Assembly (NCBI GenBank): GCA_026419785.1
Contig: JAODTK010003921.1
Coordinates: 124,001-188,000, forward strand
From: Sclerodactyla briareus
Taxonomy: Eukaryota; Echinodermata; Holothuroidea; Dendrochirotida; Sclerodactylidae
Reading direction: 5' to 3'
DNA: 64,000 bases
Below are positions 45,205-56,899 of the stretch, piece after piece. The position numbers and the translations under genes are program-made. Positions within the stretch are counted from its first letter, which is position 1. Each line of letters starts with the position of its first letter. The notes under the pieces were generated by a model. The model was not told where the DNA came from, searched no databases, and saw only the letters and a list, made by a program, of their open reading frames with translations.

Positions 45205-45451
45205 GCTATTCTAGGAGAAATTGCAACTGGGAACCTACTGGAATCCCAGATCTCGACTCATTGGAAGAGTTCATACGGAGTCTCGCAGTGTCCGTTACTG
45301 GTGCTGGTTGTGAAGTGGGCCGAAAGTACTCAGGGCGGAGGACGAAGGTCGGCTGACACCAGGTAGTAAGTGGAATAATAGTCACCCCCGGAATGGGGTG
45401 TCCTGATCAGAAATGAAGGTGATCTGTAACTTTTGTTGCGGGCCCGACGCC
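45205..45451 (-). CDS. GH31 - copy exon 3, damaged
   Basis: After a CCGTAG acceptor (AG at 45452-45453) the sequence aligns with + exon 3. It begins GGCGTCGG (GVG), and RNKSY, SDQDTP-like, GGDYYSTY, VSADLRP and MNSSNESRSG are spread over three frames. At least four indels are needed to restore GVGRNKSY...GGDYYSTY...QPTFV. The 3' boundary is estimated from alignment to the + copy. Confidence 0.6.
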
Positions 45452-45857
45452 CTACGGAAAGAGAGGGTGGGATTGAAGTCACTGAAACCTGTTCTCGCAA
45501 GCTGAGGACAATCCACACTGATTAGCAATTACGTTATGCTTATGTTCCTGTCAGATATTTAGGAGGCTGCAGTGGTGATTGGCTTTGGAGTTACTAATAT
45601 GTTTTGCTGGAAAACCTACGACCCTAAGAGGGACCACAAGTACCCCAACTGTTGTTTCGGTTCTAGAAAAAATGTAGTCTATATCTACAAAATATTCAAT
45701 ATATATATCAGACCCCGACTTAGAATGCGTTCAATTATGCAAAATCTAATCAGATACAGGTCAGGGCCGACGCCCCATTGTCGATGTTTTTTTATTTTTA
45801 TGGCGGGTATGGCGCGGTCAATTTTCGAGTCAAGGAAAATGGGGTGGGAGAGTTGGG

Positions 45858-46651
45858 GATTCCGAAGATGCGTATGCGGGTCCGGTACGAATGTGAAAAA
45901 CTGCGAATTCACAGTGAGCTGAGATGGCGCCAGGGTCTGAATATGTCTAGTTCAATTTCGAAAGATATACTATGGTTCCACGAGGCAAAAGTATTCTAAA
46001 TGAAGCAAATCAACACTGTTCTCGCAATAGGTAAATGAAGCACATGTACCTTGCGACCTACGGACTGGGTAGACCGCGAATGACATTCGATGGAATATCT
46101 TCCTCAAAAAGTCAACAACGACAATATGCATGGGGCTATGCATAGTTATGGTCTTTTCGCATGAACTTATTTATAGTGTTCTCCTTTCTGAAACAATTAT
46201 TAGTTTTCGTAAATAATTGATTTCTATATCCATCTCGAATAGCATATATGGAATCTAGACCTTAGCTGGGATTCCATTGCCGGTATGAGTTTCGAGGATT
46301 AGATGTGAAAATCACATATTTACGGAAAGACTGTTGTTTCAGAGAGAGCACCCTATAAGTTTATGCGAAAAGACAGGAAAATGCAGCGACCATGGCTATT
46401 GTCGTTTTTAAAAGGAAGATATTCCAATTCATTTGAGGTTATGGTCATCCGGCCATTGGTACATGTGCATATTTTGCCTATTCAGTGTGGTTTGCTTTCA
46501 TTAGAGATTGATTTTGCATGCTGTGGATCAATGTCATCTTGTTCAAACTAAATAGGGACAGAGATTATTAAGACACTGGCCCCATCCCATCTCACGTGAA
46601 TCGCGGGTTGTCACATGCGTACCGGACCCGCAGGGGCTCTATGGAATCCTA
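45858..46651. mobile_element. Two inverted Harbinger-like MITEs sharing one TTA
   Basis: The left copy (about 45855-46261) and the right copy (about 46265-46651) are reverse complements of each other along their length. For example, ATTCC.AAGATGCGTATGCGGGTCCGGTACG (45870-45898) is answered by CGTACCGGACCCGCAGGGGCTCTATGGAAT (46618-46646). They meet at TTA (46262-46264), the target site used by the single copy at 16938-17331. The joint structure is a foldback of about 800 bp. Confidence 0.75.
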
Positions 46652-46659
46652 CAATCAGT

Positions 46660-47630
46660 ACGTTAACCACCCATATGGAATATTCAGCAGCTACACACCA
46701 TAAATCATAATATCCCTAGGGCGCGTGTCGCACCGATGGAGACCATGATTTACAGACTCACTTCTATTGAAATAAATTAGGCGAGAGAGCAGTGTTCGCG
46801 CTGAGGGGTAGAATGTAAGATTATTAAAGTTTTGTGAAAATCTCACTGACTAAGATGTGAGGGAAATTCCCTCCGGTTTTGATGTGTCAGCATCTCAGTC
46901 CGAATGGATATATTGTTAATGGGAATTTATTTATTGAAAAATTATGGGGGGATCTCCCTCCCAGATAAACATAGCGAACATGGCAACAAAAGCTAATGGT
47001 GCTACCAAGCTGAATAACCAGCTTCACCAGCATGGCCCTTCATTTATTAATAGGTATTCCGATGTTTTTTGATGCGGTATCTTGATGCCACTCAAGACTC
47101 AAGTGACTACTCGCCAAGTGCACTTCATTACCTGATTAGCCCGAGGAAGATGCTATATTCGAAAACGTTCGTTATTGAAAATGTACTTTGAAAAAAAAAG
47201 CCTTCCATTTGTTTAAACGGTAAAACCCTTCCTAAGCCATAGAGTACTATCATTACGGTATTCAAGTTAGTCAGGGTCCCTACTGTTACTGGCGATCTAA
47301 ATTGCGGGCAATTGCATGGTGGAGCGATATTATAGTCAATACAGATCGTTGTCACCGTGACAACTGGGGCGTGTTTGATAAGTACGGAGATAATCACTGG
47401 AGCGTAGTATGTCTATAAACAAGAACTGTGACACAGTAACGAGTTGGGAAACTGTTACAGGGTAGCTTGCCGACATTGCTTGGTCGAGGGGTTGCATTGT
47501 TTTATGTTAAAAGTCTGTGATATCTACGTTATAGTTGGGTGGGGTGACCCTCCAATTCCCCCCCCACCCCCCAGTGATTGCACCTATAAATCTTTTTTAT
47601 TCAGTTCAAGGCATGAACGCAACAATAAGG
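46660..47630. other. Intronic sequence, nothing recognised
   Basis: A minus-strand frame ending FEYSIFLGLIR near 47128 recalls junk frames seen near retroelement ends, but I cannot name it. Confidence 0.4.
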
Positions 47631-47639
47631 TTTCATTGT

Positions 47640-49460
47640 TTATGAGCGTGATGAAGGAGGTCCGGGGGCATCATACACGGCGCATGGCTGTGAGACACAC
47701 ATTTTCGACATTTTTCTGCGCTACTACCATGCTTATGATGTCCAGAAGGTGTTCGGTGCCCAGTTAGAGTCATATGACCGTTATGTAAATGGTCTTCATC
47801 ACGTGTGTAATCAGTGTGAAAACATTTATCGATTACCATTCTGTAATACACTTCGAAACAAGTTCATACCTTCATCATGTAACAATAAAGGAGGGAGGTT
47901 GAGGAAGCCATCAAAGTCTCTCAAGAGCAACAAAACTCCTGGGCCTGACAAACGTTCTGGCTGTATGCATCAAGAAGTGCTGCAACCGATAACACTATTT
48001 CAGCACCATTAAACAAGACTGTGCGGATATCGGGCCAAAAGGGCATCTGACTTCAGCGTGACATCTTCACCATCATCCCATCCATAAGAGAACGGCCAAG
48101 AGGTCTGCGGGAACTATCGCCACATGGGCTCTCATTAGTCATGCCAGCAAAGTAGTGCTCAACATCATGTTCATCAGTCCGCCTCCAGACTCACCTTGAA
48201 GATGTTAGCGAGGTGCAGTTTGGCTTCCGCTCGGGAAGTCAACCACAGATGTATCTTCGCTCTCAAGACTATCACTTCTGCATACTACGAGCCCACACAC
48301 CATCCTTTTGTGGGTTACAAGAAAGCCTTCGATTGTGTAAATCATGCCCTGCTTATGGAGAACCTGGAGCAGATGGGGTGGATAAGGATTCTATCAGATC
48401 AACAGAGACTTTTATCATGATGCTTGAGAGACGCCTTCAATGGAGAACGAGACAACAGATGCCGTCAATACTTCTGTTGGATTTGTAGACAGGGGTTTGC
48501 CCAATATCCCAATCCTATTTCTCTTACACTGAATGCCTTATAAAGGAATGGATGCTAGGATGTTGGTTTGCCTTGGTGCTACTATAGGGAACGCAACAGT
48601 GAAGGAACTGGGTATGCCGATGATCTTTTCCTATTTGCATTATCCGCTGCGAAGCAGAAGCGGCTCTCAACATCTTAGCAGACGTCTCCAAGCCTATCAG
48701 CTTGTGATTCACCCTGGTAAAACAGCTCACCTTGTTATCCAGACAGACCCAAACTCTGTCGACATTGTCCACATGGGACCGCCTTATCCCCAACGTTTAA
48801 CTAATCATGTACTCGGATCCATCATCAACCACAACACCGATGACACTCCAGAAACAGCAAGCGGATTGGCTAGCCAAGACGCCCCCCGTGAGTGCAAGTA
48901 CCTACGTAGTCCACACCTTTCCGATGTGCTAGCTTATGGTCATCGAGACCCTTTCATGTTCCAGGTTGACTTATGGCTCAACCACATGGTCAATTAAGCA
49001 ATTTGAGGCAGCTTAAACTGGATGCGTTGGTCGTAACATCGGAGAGGCTTTGTGTTGGTGGTCAATTGGATGACCCATGTTACCAACGAGTCAACTTATG
49101 CGAATAATAGACGAAGAGGGCTCCTTACTCGATGAAATATTGTACAGAGAAAGTTGGAATGGTTCAGCCATATTGACCGTAAACAGGGCCTCTTGTGAAG
49201 CCCTTCTGTCAGGTGCCGTTCCCTTGTTGTGCCCAGTGAGAAGAAGGGGGCGCCCTCGATGACCTGGTATTGATAACATCTAGAATTTCAAAATGGCACC
49301 AGGGTGGAAGGAAGCAAAAACACCATGACTCTTACCCGGAATCGGCTTGCAGAAGATTACACGCTTACCAACCAGTTCCACCTCGTCGGTCATTCGATCG
49401 CTTGAGGACAGCGTCCCACGGACGCTGCAGAGTCTTTGACGATTCCACTAAATGTAACAA
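47640..49460 (+). pseudogene. LINE polymerase fragment with intact YADD box
   Basis: Frames give, in order: EAIKSLKSNKTPGPD (about 47905-47949), VQFGFRSG (48211-48234), GYKKAFDCVNHALLMENLEQ (about 48318-48375, the A motif with its Asp), ELGYADDLFLFALS (YADD at 48613-48624, the C motif with both Asp), then KTAHLVIQTD. The C-terminal LDEILYRESWNGSAILTVNR, and a basic RRRGRPR near 49240-49262, is typical of RTE/CR1-like tails. It is broken by many indels. It lies in intron 2 of the minus GH31 copy, in antisense. Confidence 0.75.
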
Positions 49461-50000
49461 TTGAACACACTATGTGTGCTCAAATAAACACATTACGTTC
49501 CAAGGTGCAGTCTTATAGCTAAAACAGTATTCAGGAATCACTCTGAAATGCAATCAAAACCCGGGGGGATATTAAGGCGGGGAGGGGAGGCACTTCAGCA
49601 TGCGCCGCGGTGGTGGTGGTTGTGTGAATATTCCGTGGGCTTTGTTCGCACAGTCACAGACGTGATGTCACGTCACGCTCATTGAGAATCCACTGGAGTT
49701 GCGCTATTTCCTTAGGTATAATGCCAGTGACGAGAACCTCGTGACCCGAGGAAACTGCGCGAGGGTGAGACATATCTCTGATAAGGTGGTTATATGATTA
49801 CGTCAGAACATGATGTCATGGGCTTAAGGAATGTGGCGAGCGTTCTAGTGTTTAATAAGTGGTCATGTTGAGTGTATACACGTTCAAAGTAGTGCCAGGC
49901 TTGTAAAAACTTTTTTGTTATGGTATGCGGTGCACCATAGATACAATGGATGGAATGAATGTTCCCCCGATTTTGAGTGGGAAATCATGAAAGGTCTCAC

Positions 50001-50195
50001 CTTTTCTTGCAGCCATACGGAAAAATTTCTTCAATTTTAAATCCAAAGTACGAGAACTGTTCTCCGCCTCCGTAGAAGTGTTCGTTTCACTTCCGGTAGA
50101 GGTCAAACGGACACCAAAGTCTGTTGATCTCTGCCGGGACACTATTGACGCTGACGGGAGTCAGCTCATCCCAATCAAAAAGTTACGACCGACAC
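50001..50195 (-). CDS. GH31 - copy exon 2, damaged
   Basis: Bounded by TTTTCAG (AG at 50196-50197) and AAAAG|GTGAGA. It aligns over its full 195 bases with + exon 2: VSVNSVPAEINRLW, RLTSTGSE, and FYGGGEQFSYFGF in a shifted frame, ending at AAGAAAAG where the + copy has QEQ. The Glu-Gln of GGEQF is kept. At least four frame changes are required, and FNGRNFPLW reads as an A-rich stretch (FKIEEIFPY). Confidence 0.65.
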
Positions 50196-50213
50196 CTGAA
50201 AACACTAATAATC

Positions 50214-50216
<3 letters not shown>

Positions 50217-50247
<31 letters not shown>

Positions 50248-50355
50248 TATTAATATATTTATATTATATATATATATATATGTTATATATATATATATAT
50301 ATAGATATATATATATTATATTATAGATATATAATACATATTATATATATATATC
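50217..50355. repeat. AT-dinucleotide microsatellite
   Basis: About 140 bases of imperfect (TA)n starting about 20 bases upstream (minus-strand sense) of GH31 minus exon 2. Confidence 0.9.
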
Positions 50356-50359
50356 CAAT

Positions 50360-51720
50360 TAGATAAATGGCGAAAATCATTCATCCGATTACATCCTACG
50401 ACGGTCCAGGGACAGGCAATACTTATGCGAGTAATTAAAGGTAGTAAGTATAATAGGATAATTACACCCAAATCCGTACATAGTGCCATTTTCACGAGGT
50501 TGATCCGGAAAATCCACCTGGAGTTCACTGCTTTTGCGATCAGCCGTGGATTTTGAAAACAAACTGGCAAACGAGGGTACAACGGACGTTAAGAGAGTGT
50601 TTGGACGATTAAAGTTGGTCTTTCATAGTCGTCTTGTGCGTTATTGAACCGATCCGGATTAAGGCGTCGATGTCTCCCCACATAATGACCTCGTCACAGG
50701 CAGAACAATGCAGGATATAGACGAGATTTTCTCGAATTACAATTAGCACAGGGGGACGACTGGATCTTACAATTGGTATTTTAACGTGGCTCATGTGGTG
50801 CTGTGCTTGCAAATTCAATGTCTTCTGTAAGTCAGTGACGGCGTATCTGGCCTCCAGAACAAAATCACCAGAGCGAAGGGACGCATAACTTCATAACTGC
50901 ATAACTATCGATATTGAGATCATGAAATGTTGATTAAATAACTGAAACGGATAGTGTTCGGCATACATGGATAAATGCATAATATTTTGGTACAAAGGCA
51001 TGGACTAGATCGATAGGTGTGAATATGTGTCGGATTCATATGTGTAGTGTTACTTTACCTCCACTGATGAGAATGCATCTGATGAAGCCTTTTGCCAGCA
51101 TGATTTTTAGGACTGTTAATGTCCTTCGTGCAAGGATTTTACACGCAGCTCGAGTGCGTTGGCAAGTCCCCACAACAAATCATCAGAGAAACTTTCAAAG
51201 ACCTCATCAAGAAATCAGGGCAAACCAATTAGTGTGCATATCCATTGGAACGAGTTATGTTCGGGCCTAACTGAAATGCATATATGTTCGGCTACAATGG
51301 CATGACAGGATTTATTATGTGTAGTGTAGTTGAGCATCCAAAGACACACATTTGAAAGGGACACATTGGATGACTCACTTGGGAGAAAACAGAATAAGCC
51401 TGATGAAGCCTAATTCTAGCAGGCACAGATCCATGAATCGTCTGGAAGGCGTGTTCCGAATATATAGAGCAAGTGATAACCATCCTGATGATTCTCATTA
51501 TCTCCCGGATTCACGCTGCTTCACTTGATTATCGAATTCGTTCTCACGAGGCGGAACTTGTTGTGGGAGTCCATTAATCATGAAATATTGTTCTATGCTA
51601 CATCGAAAAAGAAACATTTAGAAAGGCTTTTTCGGTCAGTTGGTTGAGTTACTTTAGGGCCTGATACAGTTCCAATTCTGTTTTCTAGTTATAAAAAACA
51701 AAACAGAAAAACAGCTACGT
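50360..51720 (-). other. Intron 1 of - strand GH31 gene, rest
   Basis: No domain recognised. Paired segments near 51015-51120 and 51310-51420 share GTGTAGTGT and TGATGAAGCCT words and look like a diverged internal duplication. Confidence 0.45.
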
Positions 51721-51722
51721 AC

Positions 51723-52034
51723 CTGAGGCCACAGGCACTGAACTATAGAAGCAGTTTCCCAGACCTCTCCGTTACGTTGTATGATCCAAGTGGACTTTTC
51801 TTGCAGAATATCCGTGATTCTAAAATTTCCGAATTCGCTGACGTAGGCGTAGTTGGAGTTTCCCACCCGGAGGAAAGGGGAAGTTTGCGGTGTTTGATGA
51901 GCAGAAACATCGTCCACCGTAGATAGTGAACTTCTCAGCAGATACCTTCTCGAACCGTGAACGGCGACTGACCCGAGCCCGCGCGGACCAAGCAGATGTA
52001 CACCAATGCCAGAGGCAAGAGGGACCTTCTTCAT
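51723..52034 (-). CDS. GH31 - copy exon 1: signal peptide and N-terminal domain
   Basis: ATG at 52032-52034 opens MKKVPLA. With a one-base shift near 52012 the frame continues LALVYICLVRAGSGQSPFTV, a convincing signal peptide. The open frame as written instead reads through less hydrophobic sequence to SPFLRVGNSNYAYVSEFGNF and RITDILQEK, which matches GNSDYSYVSKYGNFRVTDIL of the + copy and the GNF..D.LQEK block of YihQ. The exon ends CCTCAG|GTACGT at 51723. The part after LQEK does not match the + copy well. Confidence 0.75.
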
Positions 52035-52135
52035 CTGATGTATGGGTGAGATACGAACGCCCCTAGATCAGCGAGAGATCATACAGACACAGACTGATCG
52101 CCGCGAACGAGCCCGACGAAGATTATATTATCACA
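52035..52135 (-). promoter_or_regulatory. Leader and core promoter region of - GH31 gene
   Basis: About 100 bases separate the ATG from a TATAAT-like element (about 52119-52127, minus strand). The rest could be a 5' UTR. No direct evidence of transcription start. Confidence 0.3.
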
Positions 52136-52535
52136 CAAAAATCCCTGAACAAAGTTATATACCGCGTGTTCGCCTGTTGTTGACAGCGCGGGGTACCGGG
52201 GCATATGAATTATTCATATAGTGGGACTGACAACGACTAAGTATGGACGTCCCGGCCCATGACGAGGATATATCACGTAAATAACCTGAACAAAGTTATA
52301 CCCGGAGTTCGCCTGTGGTTGACAGCCCGGGGTACCCGGGGCCTATGAATTCTCATTATAGGACCGAAACGACAAGTAGGAGTCCCGCCCACTGACGAGA
52401 TACTGTATCCCGAAATCATGATACAGACAGATATGATACCCGTGTAGGTTTCGCCGTTGTTGCAAGCCGGGTACCGGGCTATAGGATTAACTAAGTGACC
52501 GAAACGACAAGTATGGAGTCCCGACACTGACGGAT
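52136..52535 (-). repeat. Three tandem 125-145 bp units upstream of - GH31 gene
   Basis: Units at about 52136-52260, 52275-52400 and 52430-52535 share CCTGAACAAAGTTATA, GTTCGCCTGTTGTTGACAGC, GGGGTACCGGGGC.TATGAATT and CGACAAGTATGGAGTCCCG, with progressive loss in the third. The array starts about 100 bases before the ATG of the minus GH31 copy. Confidence 0.75.
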
Positions 52536-52539
52536 GGGG

Positions 52540-55500
52540 TGAGTACGGTACGAGTCGATCTCTGTGTCGGGCTCACCCGGTAGGGTTATGATGTGCGAAG
52601 CGAAATCCCGGGATTTCTGTGTGAGATGATACTGGCAGTAACCTACCCGTAGCAGAACCGGACAGCATTATGCCACGAGGATAGGGGGGTCGAGAAGGGG
52701 ACCGAGAGAATGTTCACGTCTGCAAGCTGCACCTAGCATTAGTTGATTTTATGTAGCGCTTTTTCACCGAACGATGGTGGCGCCGTCGGGAACAGGGTAC
52801 GATTCCCACTTTCCATCAGGGATTTTATCATTTCGCTGGGGAAGCCGAGAAGGTTCACGCTCGAATGTGCACACACAAAGAGGGCCTAACGTCCGATACG
52901 ACAACCTTAATTCCTTGTCTCATCGGGAACATTACCGACCCCTCCCGGTTTCCAACGTACCAGGCAAGATTTCTTCTGAGAAAGGGAAATGAAAGGCCAC
53001 CAAAAGTGTTGCTGTTGGGCAGAGAGGGTAGATAGAATTAGTTAGATTCGGTCCACGTGTCGGGGATCTGATATGGTTTTCCCCTTTCGTCTTCTAGCCC
53101 CCTGCTTCCTCCGTACGACCCCGTCGGGCAATTCCTAGCGCCACCTCTGTCAATGAAATGCCCCGGTCACAAAAGGGGCGCTTCACAGATGGGTCAATGC
53201 ACAGACTGCCTTTCACTGACGGTTTTCCCGTATAGGTTGAGCCCGTGGGTCGCTCTACTTCCGAAATTAATCCCCAATCATAACAACCAGTACAGTTGAC
53301 TGGAGTACTAGCATCTTCACTGCCATACCTCATATGGGACAGCAAATCGATGCAGGGGTTGTACAACAAGTTCATTAGAAGGTTCAGATTAGCCTATTAC
53401 CTTGAACCATTTCCGCGTGGTTGATCATTATATGGCCTGGGCCTATTGAGCAAAAGCATATAATGTGAAACCTATATCATATCAGACGCCGCCGCCGTGA
53501 TGTCAATATCCGACGGACCTTTGAAGTTACCATCTTTTTTACCTGTTGATATATGAGCGGGATTATAATTGTGGTCGAGCGGAAATCGAGGCAGAAATAA
53601 TAAACGCCCATCTGGTATAAACAGGTGTACGATGATATTTTTGGGACGAGTTCCAATGAGACCGATCGTGTGGCTTGTGGTACGGTATTCGCCCCTGGCA
53701 GTTAGTCGGAAGGCCCCAGAGCCTGTTGTAGCTACTAGGTCATGTTTCAGAGAGGGATTCGATACATGACTGAAAACCCGACTGGGTTATATCTTTCCAA
53801 ACTAGTTGACTTGAGGGGACGAGATTATCTGAGCGAAGCGCAACTGTAAAAGTGGCGCGTATGTTGCACAGCAATCTTGGGTTTTCACACCCATGGATTT
53901 CACTGGCATGACATTCTTGGGCATAAAACGACCAACGAACACTGTCTGGATGTTATTATCTTTACGGGGGGATAGCTGGTCTGAATTGGTAAGAATGACA
54001 TTCGGGAATAGTGAGACGAACATGTGTTTGAGTTATCCCGCCCCCCAGAGCGCGACGTAACACGGGCATTAGCCTGATTCCTGAGACAAACGTTGTTGGG
54101 GTAATGGACTGCAGGCGTGTCCAATATTTCATCCAGGATCGACATAGCCACTCGCTGCCGAGTTTCTTCCCTTTCTTGTTACACCACGACTCTGTGGGTA
54201 TAGAGCAACACAGTAAGTTTCACGGAAACTTAGGAATATTGGCACCCCCGATCACACGGAATAGCATTCTTGGAATATTGAACTGCTGCCATCGTCAGGA
54301 TTTCGCCTGAGTGAGTTCACCTGCTGGCGCACTCAATTGTATCGCGTGAGGGAGTGCCGATTGTTGGCGCCGAGCGCCATATCGATGGTGAAAAGCAACT
54401 TAGAGAAGTTTGGCTTTTGGTTACCCCCATCGCTGAAAAATAGCCACTTCCGGGCGTGAAATCGAACAAGAAGCACTCAACTCGAGATTGAACGTATAAT
54501 AACCTGGAGTGTAGAGGTTTGTTTTGAGAATGCAAACATCAAGAGTATCTTTATTGAAAAGTATAATAAACTAGTTGCACAGCGTTCTTCTTCTTTCTTT
54601 TTATGCTTTTTTTTTTTTTTGATATCCGGCACCAATTTGCGTTGATTCGGTCTCAGACGTATTGAAAAAGACTAGTTGAGTCAGAAGGGAATCGTAGTGG
54701 AACAAGTATATTGGAGATTTGAGTATTAACTACGTAAATGGCCACCTGCCACGCGGGTAAACGTTTTGGTCGGCCAGATCATACGGACCTACACTTGAAA
54801 CATATGACACCAACTTGTGCGCGTATGTCACCGATACCGATAGAGCGGAGGAGAAAACAAAATCAAGGGATCAATAGATTGAAAAGATGAGGGCCGTGTT
54901 GTGTCGCCGGATGAACACGAGAATAGACAGACAGACACACTCACCCACACTGGGCAGTACAAACCTAATTAGCCTCTCATCACAGATTGCTGACTGTATC
55001 GAAGACCATGCATTTTTTGAGAAGAGGAAAAATAACTTACTTCTTCGGTTTGTGATTTAATGCCAACGTGGAGGGTTCCATCAGGTTGCGGATGCGTGGT
55101 ATGGCGGTACTGCCATGCCGCCATAGTTGGCGCGAGGAAGAGCAAACGTCACGGTGAGTGAGAAGGGTATTCGAATAGGTTGCAATTTTAGACACAACAG
55201 AGAGGCGGTGGGGTTTCTCGTAGAGACAAAACAACAAACAAATCACAAATTGAACGAGCAATGAGTGGCACATGAAAATGACGCAATTGGATTAATAGAA
55301 TATTAAATTCTCATTCTCATAAGTAAGTAAACGTCCTCACACGTTGAACGCTTTACATCTGCTGTTATATGATCTTCTTTTTGTGTTGCAATGATAGCCA
55401 ATCACTGCATACAGAACGTAGCTTTATTTCCAGAATACCGTCTTCCCTATAGGATTTATTCAGTAACGCGTGCCGTAGCCTGTACAATACATGTGACTGA

Positions 55501-56120
55501 AAAGGTTCGTACCTCCATTCAAATCAAATACAGTGCAACACTCAAATCGACTACCAGCACTAACTGTCGTAATAGTGTCTGGGTAGATTTCTGTCTGGCG
55601 CCATGCAGGGAATATCTATTGTGAGAGGAACCAAGGGTTAATTTCGAGAACATTATAAAAGTCCGTACTACTAGTTGGAACAGAACCACTGGTACATAAT
55701 TCTAATCTATTATTAGGGGCTTACACTACAGGCGGCTGGATAGGTTGAGATAGCCTGTATGAATAGGTTCTAGCGAAAGGAGTCGCTTGAGAAATCGACA
55801 GCTTTATGCATGGATGGCCTCTGAAATGATTGCAGTATGCGTAGAGGCGGCGCGGGCAGATTCAGCTTAGCATTTCGCTCTCCGAATTGTTCAGAGTCGA
55901 GGCTCTATACGTGGTACCTATAGGTTGACATAGGGTCTTTTATTACAAAGTAATAGCATTCGATTCGAAGCAATACAGCCAAATAATTCATTTGGTTCTG
56001 GCAAAAAATTCCTGCCTAGTGCTAGGAAGCGTTTTCATCTGCCTGGAAACCGCAAGTAGTTTGAGAATCTGTTATGAGTTGGTACCAATGACCGTTAACT
56101 ACACAATATTGTGATATTGA
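52540..56120. other. Intergenic region, no gene recognised
   Basis: No conserved domain, RNA or transposon ends were identified. A T homopolymer lies at 54608-54620. Confidence 0.5.
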
Positions 56121-56499
56121 AGAATGGCTAGCCTACGAGTTTCACTGCGTCAGGTTGCCAGGCTGAGACAACAGAATTGGGTACGAGTACGTAGAACTTC
56201 TTTCCATTGGGTACAATTATATAACCAGAGTTTCTATTTTCGTCTATTTTTTTTTTTCATGATGAAACACGTGCTTGGCCTTACGTGCAGATACACCGAG
56301 AAGTGTTACAGTGAATACCGGATTATGTTGGCTCTTAAAAGCCCCTCTGTTCATGCAGGTGGTTTTACGGAACATCTGCCTGTACTTCCCCCACTGTGCA
56401 ACAATTCAATTAAAACGACCAAGAAGTTTATCACTAGTATCCTGCAACCGTCCCCCATTTGGACTATTAAACCCAATATATGTTGTGTTCTGTCTAAGA

Positions 56500-56880
56500 T
56501 CGTGAATGCATTCAAGAACAGATTATGGAGTCTAGAGTTGAAGCATCAAGAACAGTATTATAAGCGGTTATAAGAGTGTGGAATGCATTCAAGAACAGAT
56601 ATGAGAGTCTTAGAGTGTGAAGCATTCAAGACAGTATTATGAAAGTCTAAGAGTGGGAATGCATTCAAGGACAGTATTATAAGATGTGTCTAAGAGTCTA
56701 AGAATGTGAAAGCATTCAAGGACAGTCTTGATTTATTTTCCAGAACCGGGGGAGGAATTCTTAAGCATCGGGATTGTTCTTCTCTTTTGCGATGTTGCAG
56801 TTCCAGGGTTTTTCTCATGAAGATTTTTTTTTTTTTTCCCTTTCCATGACCCCGTGTCCACTCTAAAACTAAACAAAAAC
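56500..56880 (+). mobile_element. LINE 3' end with internal tandem repeat
   Basis: Four imperfect copies of about 60 bp (GAATGCATTCAAG.ACAGTATTATAAG.GTCTAAGAGT) cover 56505-56730. They are followed by GGATTGTTCTTCTCTTTTGCGATG, CTCATGAAGATTTT and CTAAAACTAAACAAAAAC, which resembles the 3' UTR of the L2/CR1 LINE at 33330-33440. The NAFKN.L motif in the first repeat fits the C-terminus of such polymerases, so a coding tail seems to have been amplified. Confidence 0.55.
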
Positions 56881-56899
56881 TGAATCAGTATATGCGGTG

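Larger units (their letters stand above)
45452..50000 (-). other. Intron 2 of - strand GH31 gene
   Basis: A 4.5 kb intron between exon 2 and exon 3. It contains a head-to-head pair of Harbinger-like MITEs (45858-46651) and a LINE polymerase fragment (about 47640-49460). The remaining sequence shows nothing recognisable. Confidence 0.65.
41381..52034 (-). other. GH31 sulfoquinovosidase-like gene, - copy (five exons)
   Basis: The second copy, on the minus strand, has exons at 52034-51723, 50195-50001, about 45451-45205, 44212-44032 and 42613-41381, matching the + copy exon for exon. Catalytic D codons are at 42223-42225 (WMADFGEY) and 41926-41928 (HFDIGGY). QDW (Gln 42578-42580) and FGRRLFWNW are kept. 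Exons 1 and 5 are well preserved. Exons 2, 3 and 4 carry several indels, including TGA (44072-44074) in place of the first Gly of the QGGT loop. The two genes converge with about 18 kb between their stops. Damage could be decay or sequencing error. Confidence 0.8.
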
